Shown here piece after piece: positions 6,491-11,139 of a DNA stretch of 11,139 nt. Each line of letters begins with the position of its first letter. Positions within the stretch are counted from its first letter, which is position 1. Origin of the DNA: an uncultured Gammaproteobacteria bacterium (lineage in GTDB: Bacteria; Pseudomonadota; Gammaproteobacteria; Pseudomonadales; Litorivicinaceae); NCBI GenBank assembly GCA_913062835.1, contig CAJXXD010000012.1, forward strand, positions 1-11,139, read 5' to 3'. The notes beneath the pieces were generated by a model that was not told the origin of the DNA, searched no databases, and worked only from the letters and a program-made list of their open reading frames with translations. The translations under genes were made by a program, and so were the position numbers.

Positions 6491-6927
6491 GGCGCCAGGT
6501 AACGTCCCGCATTTTTGTTGTTTTCACGGCACTCCACTTCGAGCACAAAGGCGCGATTGTCGGTCTGTTTTCGAATCCAAGCATCGACGAACTCAAACAC
6601 AAACTCAGCGGTACGCTCCATACTGACATTAGGGAGGACGCGCAGGTCGACGATTTGTTTGTCGTGCAAGGTTTCAAATAACGCCCGTTCTGGGTCGTCT
6701 TCGTTAATGAGCGTGGTGTGATCAAACCAATGAGCGAGCCAGGCTTTCACTTCAGCGAAGTCACCAAAGTCGACACCGAACCCTGAGTCGGTTAGCGACT
6801 CACAGCCAAAGGTGATCGTAAAACTCCGTGAATACCCATGTAGGTATTTACAATGCCCCAAGTGCCGCCATTGACGGTGACTGCACGGATAGTTGTCGAA
6901 GGTTTTGATGGTTCGGTATAAGCTCAT
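6478..6927 (-). CDS. 6-pyruvoyl-tetrahydropterin synthase/QueD-family variant
   Basis: This 149-residue protein matches the T-fold PTPS/QueD family (COG0720). Visible landmarks are His17 in the P-C-S-H motif, the C-x3-H-G-Y block (Cys26, His30, Tyr32), G-V-D-F (51-54) for the conserved V-D-F strand, F-D-H (68-70) giving the Asp-His pair, L-I-N-E-D, and V-E-C-R-E (131-135) with the substrate-anchoring Glu. In QueD the zinc is held by three His, the last two in H-G-H; here the third is Tyr32, so metal binding or activity may differ. I recall a recurring subgroup with H-R-x-W and H-G-Y-S-R-x-F motifs in proteobacteria, so this is probably a subfamily rather than decay. The role could be in pterin or queuosine-precursor chemistry, but the reaction is not established from this sequence. 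It is convergent with the MFS gene and divergent from the hydrolase gene at 6952. Confidence 0.8.
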   Translation of the reverse strand: MSLYRTIKTFDNYPCSHRQWRHLGHCKYLHGYSRSFTITFGCESLTDSGFGVDFGDFAEVKAWLAHWFDHTTLINEDDPERALFETLHDKQIVDLRVLPNVSMERTAEFVFEFVDAWIRKQTDNRAFVLEVECRENNKNAGRYLAPQAG

Positions 6928-6951
6928 GAGCTAAGTATACGAGGTTTTAGC
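6928..6951. promoter_or_regulatory. 24-base divergent intergenic region
   Basis: These 24 bases separate two divergent starts (6927 minus, 6952 plus). GAGG at 6941-6944, seven bases before ATG 6952, is the plus-strand ribosome site. AAGTATAC at 6933-6940 contains the palindrome GTATAC, and on the minus strand it gives TATACT, a -10-like hexamer very near the start. Full promoters would have to reach into both coding regions or give near-leaderless transcripts. The promoter reading is weak. Confidence 0.4.
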
Positions 6952-7632
6952 ATGTCCGATCACTGGAATTCCCCGGCCCACCCTGAATGCACACTCACCC
7001 TAGGCGGAACCCGCCCTGTGAATCGGGTGTTTTGTATTGCCAAGAATTACGAAGAACACGCACGCGAGATGGGCGGAGCAGTGGATCGTCAAGCGCCCTT
7101 TCATTTTCAGAAGAGTTTCGATTCGGTGGTGTTTGGCCCGACCGTCTCCTATCCACGGATGACAGAGAACCTGCACCATGAGGTGGAATTGGTGGCGATG
7201 CTCGGGAGTGGGGGTGACAACTTGTCATTAGCCGAGGCGGAGTCCGCTATTTTTGGCTATGCCGTGGGTATCGATTTCACGCGTCGCGATCGCCAGGCCG
7301 AGGCCAAAGAAAAAGGGAGGCCCTGGGAAATCGGCAAAAGTTTTGATGAGTCCGCGGTGGTCGGGCCGGTGACGCCCAAATCGGAGTTAGGCCTGTTAAC
7401 CCGGGGCGCGATCCGATTGACTGTGAACGAGCGGTTGGTTCAGTCGGGGGATCTATCTCAGATGGCCTATCAAACCGTGGAGTTGATTGCCTATCTGTCG
7501 ACCCTGCAAACCTTAAAGGCTGGCGATTTGATTTTCACAGGCACGCCCTCGGGCGTCGGCGCAGTGGGATCAGGGGATCGATTACGGGCTGAGATTGAAG
7601 GTCTTAGCCCGTTGTCGTTTGAGTTGATTTAG
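6952..7632 (+). CDS. Fumarylacetoacetate hydrolase-family protein (acylpyruvase/fumarylpyruvate hydrolase type)
   Basis: This 226-residue protein is the short single-domain form of the FAH family (COG0179), close in layout to YcgM and FAHD1. Visible landmarks are A-K-N-Y-x-x-H-A-x-E-M (30-40), the metal-binding E-V-E (Glu77, Glu79) after His75-His76, G-I-D-F-T-x-R-D (106-113) with the third metal ligand Asp108, G-K-S-F-D (128-132) and F-T-G-T-P-S-G-V-G (195-203). Such enzymes use Mg or Mn to cleave C-C bonds of acylpyruvates or fumarylpyruvate, or decarboxylate oxaloacetate; the choice cannot be made here. The start is ATG with GAGG seven bases upstream. The last 29 bases overlap the convergent cydC gene. 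No pathway neighbours suggest aromatic catabolism, so a housekeeping acylpyruvase or oxaloacetate decarboxylase role is at least as likely. Confidence 0.87.
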   Translation: MSDHWNSPAHPECTLTLGGTRPVNRVFCIAKNYEEHAREMGGAVDRQAPFHFQKSFDSVVFGPTVSYPRMTENLHHEVELVAMLGSGGDNLSLAEAESAIFGYAVGIDFTRRDRQAEAKEKGRPWEIGKSFDESAVVGPVTPKSELGLLTRGAIRLTVNERLVQSGDLSQMAYQTVELIAYLSTLQTLKAGDLIFTGTPSGVGAVGSGDRLRAEIEGLSPLSFELI

Positions 7633-9187
7633 GGCGAAGCGCGACACCTCGAGGAATGGCCTCGGTGGTTTCGGATCGGTGCGAGACGACCACTAGGATC
7701 CTATCTGCCAGCAGGTCGGTCAGTCGCGTCAGGATGCGCGCGGCGAGGGCTGGCTCCAACCCTTCGGTGGGTTCATCCAAAAGCACCAGCTCCGCAGATT
7801 GCAGCACCATGCGAGCAAGCGCCAGACGGCGCCATTGACCACCAGAGGGTTGCACGCCGTCCATCCCAATCCAGGTCTTTTCTTGCGCCGGCAATTGCCT
7901 GACCCAGTCATCTAACTCAACCAAGTTCAAGGCCTGCCAAAAGGCATCTTCAGTGGGCTGTTCGGCGAGTCCTAAGGTTAGTGATCGCCACAGGTAGTCA
8001 GCGGGTAACCAGGGACTTTGTTCCACAAAGGCCACAGAGGACGGCCGCTTGAACGCGCCGGCGTGGGGCGGGATAAACCCTGCGAGGGTGCGTAAACAGG
8101 TGGTTTTTCCGACACCGCTCGGTCCCTCCAAGCGGATATGATCGCCAGGATTCAGAGTGAGGGAAAACGGCTCTGTGATCGGGGGCTCGCCCATTTGAGG
8201 TGCGATCATCAAATTCTCGATCACCAGCGCGCGACTCGGTGTTGCCTGGACCTTCGGGGTTTCGGGCTCCGGGAGTCGAGCCACAGCCAGCTCAACGCGT
8301 CGAATTTCATAGCTGACGGCAACCCCGGGAGTCAGTAATTCAGCGGTGGCCAACAGGCCTAGCAATAAGGCCACTAAGATAGGTAAGTCCAAGGGCAGTA
8401 GGGCCAGCCAGGCAAAGGCCAGTGCATGGCCTCCCCCGATGATCATCTTATCGATCCACTCCATCTGCACTCGGCGATTCCGAAGGGCCGCCAGGGGTGC
8501 ATAGGCCGCATTCGTCTGTCTTTCGATTTCGCTGGAAGACAGCGCCAGGTGTAACTCAGCCCGCCCGTCGGCGAGCGCCAATGCCCGGTTTCGAGCGCGC
8601 CGTGCGGCCTGGTCCAGTTCATCGGCTAAGTGACGATAGGCATCACGTCGGAGACGCAGCGTGACCCACAATACGATCGGTGGAATCAGGCCCGGCAAGA
8701 TTGCAGCTGGCGCGATCACGGCGGCCAACAGCGGAGTGAAGAGGGCGGCCACCCAGGCACCTAAAAGCGGTAGCAACGTTCTGAGTAAAGCGCCTTCCAC
8801 CACAGAGCTGTCTTGCATCAACCGCTCAATCGACTCGTCATCGGCGCGATGCCCTCGACCGACAGTGGCCAACAATCCCTCAAAGACTCGGCGTCTGAGT
8901 TTTACCACCACATGCAAGGTGGCGTCGTGGCTGATCAAACGCTCTGCGTATCGAGAGACCGTCCGAGTCACCGCTAAAAGTCGGATCATCGACGAGGGTT
9001 GCAGAATATTGAAGCTGTAGGCACCGGCTGCAGCCGCTAAGCCTGCGATTGAAGCTGCAGTCAAAAACCAGCCCGACAGGGCCAATAGGCCAAGTGCTGA
9101 TAAGGTCATAATGACGGTCAGCGTCATCGCCAGATACAGAGGCCAATGGGGCATCTCGAGTGTTCTTAGAGTGCGCCACAGCTTCAT
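7604..9187 (-). CDS. cydC: Cytochrome bd assembly ABC transporter subunit CydC
   Basis: This 527-residue fused exporter half (membrane domain then ATPase) pairs with CydD. CydDC, long described as a thiol exporter and more recently as a heme transporter, is needed to mature cytochrome bd in the inner membrane. Diagnostic CydC features are L-L-A-L-S-G-W-F-L (34-42), A-Y-S-F-N (56-60) and V-S-R-Y-A-E-R-L-I-S-H-D (77-88); His87 corresponds to E. coli His85, reported as a heme ligand. The ATPase domain is complete: Walker A G-P-S-G-V-G-K-T-T (355-363), signature S-G-G-Q (448-451, preceded by Pro rather than the usual Leu), Walker B L-V-L-L-D-E-P-T (467-474) and His503. ATG 9187 overlaps the cydD stop by four bases and is preferred to a TTG at 9208. 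It is shorter than the roughly 573-residue E. coli protein. Confidence 0.93.
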   Translation of the reverse strand: MKLWRTLRTLEMPHWPLYLAMTLTVIMTLSALGLLALSGWFLTAASIAGLAAAAGAYSFNILQPSSMIRLLAVTRTVSRYAERLISHDATLHVVVKLRRRVFEGLLATVGRGHRADDESIERLMQDSSVVEGALLRTLLPLLGAWVAALFTPLLAAVIAPAAILPGLIPPIVLWVTLRLRRDAYRHLADELDQAARRARNRALALADGRAELHLALSSSEIERQTNAAYAPLAALRNRRVQMEWIDKMIIGGGHALAFAWLALLPLDLPILVALLLGLLATAELLTPGVAVSYEIRRVELAVARLPEPETPKVQATPSRALVIENLMIAPQMGEPPITEPFSLTLNPGDHIRLEGPSGVGKTTCLRTLAGFIPPHAGAFKRPSSVAFVEQSPWLPADYLWRSLTLGLAEQPTEDAFWQALNLVELDDWVRQLPAQEKTWIGMDGVQPSGGQWRRLALARMVLQSAELVLLDEPTEGLEPALAARILTRLTDLLADRILVVVSHRSETTEAIPRGVALRPKSTQTTTG

Positions 9188-10818
9188 GACAGAGGCTCCA
9201 GCGCGCAATCGTGCAGCCGATAGCGTGTCGGCAGGCAGGCAAATCGATCGTCATGCGTAATCAATAGCGCCGCCACGGATAAGTTCATGATCAGTTCAGC
9301 TATTTGATCGGCTGCATCGGCATCTAAGTGAGCGGTCGGCTCATCAAGGAGCATTAAAGTAGGCTTCGTCAAGAGCGCCCGAGCTAAGCCCAAACGCCGT
9401 AACTGGCCCCCAGACAAACCTTGGCCGCGCGCACCCAAGGTACGTTCGAGGGGACGATCGCCGAGTTGAGGCAACAATCCCACCGAGGCCAGGGCCTCGA
9501 TGCAAGCCTGTTCGGGTAAATCGTTGCGGCCGTAGGTCAAGGCCTCGTATACCGTGCCTTCGTCAAACCATTGGTGTTGCCCCATCCAGGCCACCGATTC
9601 ACGCACATCAGTCAGTGTGTCTATCGGTTGCCCGTCAAAATATAGATGGCCAGCGAGTCGACCTTGACCGGTTAGGAGGCTATTTAGAAATTGCGTTTTT
9701 CCAGAACCCGATGGACCAAAAATGGCTGTGATCTGGTGCGGTTCAATCGCCAAGTCAAAGGGGCGAATCAGGGTTCGGTTGGCGCCCACGCCGACCGAAT
9801 ACTCTGACAACTCGAATAAGGCCTTGGGGTGTTGAGCTGGCCGAGTGGCTGGTTCGATGCGCCCTTGGGCACCCGACGTCAGAATCTCATGGACTTTGTC
9901 ATCGGCACTTTTTGCTTCGGAGGCATCGTGCCAGGCGGCCATCAACCGTCGGATCGGGTTATAAAACTCAGGCGCCAGTATCAAAAGACACAGGCCGTCC
10001 ACAGGGCTAATCGGCAAGCCAAATAATGGGGTGATTAAATTCAGTAGGGTGAGGCCCACATAGACCGCCAGTAAGGCGATGCTCAGTGCACTGAAAAACT
10101 CAAGCACTGCCGAGGTTAAAAAGGCGAGCTTCAACACCTTCATGGTGGCGCGTCTCAGTCGGTCAGCAGAAGATTCAATCTCCTCACTCACCACTTGGCT
10201 GTGTCCGGTGAGCCAAAGGGTTTCCAAGCCTCGGACCCGATCCGTGTAATGGGCACCCAGTCGTGTCAGGGAGTCGACTTGTTTTTGGCTTGCCGATTTC
10301 GCCCCCATGCCGATGACGATCATAAGAAGCGGGATCAAAGGGACCGTGATCAAAATGCCGACTGCCACCGGCCAATGGATGTAGGCAATCACAGATAACA
10401 CCAGAAGCGGCTGAATCACCGACAACAGTCGAATGGTGGGGAATCGACCAAGTCGAGCCGCCATTGGCTCGGTGCCCTCGATGGCCAGGGCGCCAACGGA
10501 ACCGGAGGTTTCCCGAGGTAACGCATCGATCACCCGTTGTGAAAAGCGCGCGCGATAACTCGCCAAGGCCGTTTGGCCTGCGATTTCAGACAGGCCAAAC
10601 CAGTAATCGGCCAACAAACGTCTGCCCAACACCAGGGCGGTTAGGCCCAACACAGCCCATGTCGACGGGGCGGTGACCGGGGGCGCGAACAGCAGTGCTA
10701 AGACGGCAGCCAATGCAATCGCGCTGATCGCCTCGAGGCTGCCGAGGATCAAATGGGCTCGTTGGTTCGGCTGTTGTACCAAGGCGATTCGATCGGTGGG
10801 TTGATCCATGTCATCCAT
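9184..10818 (-). CDS. cydD: Cytochrome bd assembly ABC transporter subunit CydD
   Basis: This 544-residue exporter half is the partner of CydC, encoded first in the pair. CydD-specific segments are G-L-E-T-L-W-L-T-G (197-205), the T-M-K-V-L-K-L-A-F-L stretch (225-234) followed by A-V-L-E-F-F, and A-P-E-F-Y-N-P-I-R-R-L (282-292). The ATPase motifs are intact: Walker A G-P-S-G-S-G-K-T (368-375), signature L-S-G-G-Q (468-472), Walker B L-M-L-L-D-E-P-T (488-495) and H-loop His522. The membrane domain spans about residues 20-290. The start is taken at ATG 10818; a second ATG three codons later (10809) is possible, and neither has a clear ribosome site. It overlaps cydC by four bases and diverges from cydA, an arrangement that lets assembly factor and oxidase be controlled from one short region. 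It is slightly shorter than the roughly 588-residue E. coli CydD. Confidence 0.93.
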   Translation of the reverse strand: MDDMDQPTDRIALVQQPNQRAHLILGSLEAISAIALAAVLALLFAPPVTAPSTWAVLGLTALVLGRRLLADYWFGLSEIAGQTALASYRARFSQRVIDALPRETSGSVGALAIEGTEPMAARLGRFPTIRLLSVIQPLLVLSVIAYIHWPVAVGILITVPLIPLLMIVIGMGAKSASQKQVDSLTRLGAHYTDRVRGLETLWLTGHSQVVSEEIESSADRLRRATMKVLKLAFLTSAVLEFFSALSIALLAVYVGLTLLNLITPLFGLPISPVDGLCLLILAPEFYNPIRRLMAAWHDASEAKSADDKVHEILTSGAQGRIEPATRPAQHPKALFELSEYSVGVGANRTLIRPFDLAIEPHQITAIFGPSGSGKTQFLNSLLTGQGRLAGHLYFDGQPIDTLTDVRESVAWMGQHQWFDEGTVYEALTYGRNDLPEQACIEALASVGLLPQLGDRPLERTLGARGQGLSGGQLRRLGLARALLTKPTLMLLDEPTAHLDADAADQIAELIMNLSVAALLITHDDRFACLPTRYRLHDCALEPLS

Positions 10819-10889
10819 GAGCTAATTAGGTGCGTTGTTCCAAAAAAGAGGGGCGTAAGCTTACCGCAAGTTAACGAAAGGATGCGCTT
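10819..10889. promoter_or_regulatory. 71-base divergent control region between cydD and cydA
   Basis: This is the only sizeable non-coding gap. It holds a perfect 10-base palindrome GTAAGCTTAC at 10855-10864, an 8-base palindrome CTAATTAG at 10822-10829 near the cydD start, and GTTAAC at 10870-10875. TTGTTC at 10835-10840 could be a plus-strand -35 element, but no convincing -10 stands at the right distance. No FNR/ANR-type site (TTGAT-N4-ATCAA) is visible. The 10-base palindrome, placed centrally, is the best operator candidate; this is inference. Confidence 0.45.
10877..10882 (+). promoter_or_regulatory. Ribosome binding site of cydA
   Basis: AAAGGA lies seven bases before ATG 10890 and decides that start over an out-of-frame ATG at 10882. 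Confidence 0.7.
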
Positions 10890-11139
10890 ATGATCGATTC
10901 AGGCTTGGTAGATCTGTCGCGGTTGCAGTTTGCACTGACAGCCATTTTTCATATGCTGTGGCCCGTGCTCACCACTGGCATGGCCATCTATCTCATCGTG
11001 ATTGAAGGGCTGTGGCTCAAGACTCGCAACATCGACTATTACCACCATGCCCGCTTCTGGTCGAAGCTCTACGTTCTTAACTTTGGTATTGGCGTAGCCA
11101 CTGGGCTGCCCATGGCCTTTCAGTTTGGCCTCAACTGGG
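10890..11139 (+). CDS. cydA: Cytochrome bd ubiquinol oxidase subunit I CydA (3' partial)
   Basis: Only the first 83 codons are in the window; the frame is open at its end. The opening R-L-Q-F-A-L-T-A-I-F-H is the CydA N-terminal signature; its His is the counterpart of E. coli His19, the axial ligand of a b-type heme at the oxygen-reducing site. Further matches are G-M-A-I-Y-L, a R-F-W-S-K-L-Y loop, and N-F-G-I-G-V-A-T-G-L followed by F-Q-F-G-x-N-W. CydA oxidises quinol and reduces oxygen at the inner membrane with CydB, which should lie downstream. In the segment before F-Q-F-G this protein reads P-M-A, where E. coli CydA has T-M-E (Glu74). The motif that separates long and short Q-loop types lies beyond the window. 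It diverges from cydDC. Confidence 0.93.
   Translation, partial: MIDSGLVDLSRLQFALTAIFHMLWPVLTTGMAIYLIVIEGLWLKTRNIDYYHHARFWSKLYVLNFGIGVATGLPMAFQFGLNW

Noticed and set aside
6394..6725. Open frames on both strands across the MFS/QueD-like junction
   Set aside because: They overlap two recognisable family proteins and show no motif of their own.
9206..9208. TTG 9208 as the start of cydC
   Set aside because: ATG 9187 overlaps the cydD stop by four bases and matches the usual CydC N-terminus.
10801..10815. FNR/ANR-like half site TTGAT near the cydD start
   Set aside because: The second half does not match ATCAA and it lies within the first codons of cydD.
10882..10893. Three-codon leader frame (ATG to TGA) overlapping the cydA start
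   Set aside because: Its ATG overlaps the end of the ribosome site itself, so it is unlikely to be initiated; it is probably chance.

Overview
The window looks like a piece of a moderately GC-rich proteobacterial chromosome, most likely gammaproteobacterial. I infer this from the cydDC/cydA arrangement, the YnfM-type MFS protein and the dense packing of genes with ATGA/GTGA stop-start overlaps. No RNA gene, insertion sequence, CRISPR array or long repeat was seen. There is no gene-free stretch over 300 bases; the longest non-coding gap is about 71 bases.

Bases 1-6490 (+) are one tightly coupled seven-gene run, cut at its 5' end by the window edge. In order it encodes: (1) a succinylglutamate desuccinylase/aspartoacylase-type zinc hydrolase (5' missing); (2) a small cyclic-nucleotide-binding-fold-like protein; (3) a very short HlyD-like membrane fusion protein without the usual coiled-coil part; (4) a 410-residue remnant-like ABC exporter subunit with a decayed C39-like N-terminus, about four membrane segments and an ATPase domain with no Walker A; (5) a 611-residue second ABC exporter subunit with a cNMP/cupin-like N-terminus and an ATPase domain whose Walker A lysine, signature, catalytic glutamate and H-loop histidine are all replaced; (6) a second small cNMP-fold-like protein; (7) a YnfM-type MFS transporter. 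The layout recalls NHLM-type (nitrile-hydratase-leader microcin) peptide export systems, which pair two ABC proteins with an HlyD protein. Here, however, neither ABC subunit appears able to hydrolyse ATP, while every frame is intact and overlaps its neighbours. This is the most unusual thing in the window: a conserved-looking exporter-shaped complex that has apparently lost nucleotide chemistry, encoded together with a deacylase and an MFS carrier.

Bases 6478-7632 hold two housekeeping-like genes. One is a 6-pyruvoyl-tetrahydropterin synthase/QueD-family variant on the minus strand, converging on the MFS gene with a 13-base overlap. The other is a fumarylacetoacetate-hydrolase-family enzyme on the plus strand, which diverges from it across only 24 bases and converges on cydC with a 29-base overlap.

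Bases 7604-11139 are a cytochrome bd locus: cydC and cydD (minus strand, overlapping by 4 bases, all ATPase motifs intact) diverge across a 71-base control region from cydA (plus, only its first 83 codons in the window). CydDC is the ABC transporter needed to assemble the bd oxidase and CydA is the heme-bearing subunit. The intact CydDC motifs are a useful internal contrast to the degenerate ABC pair upstream.
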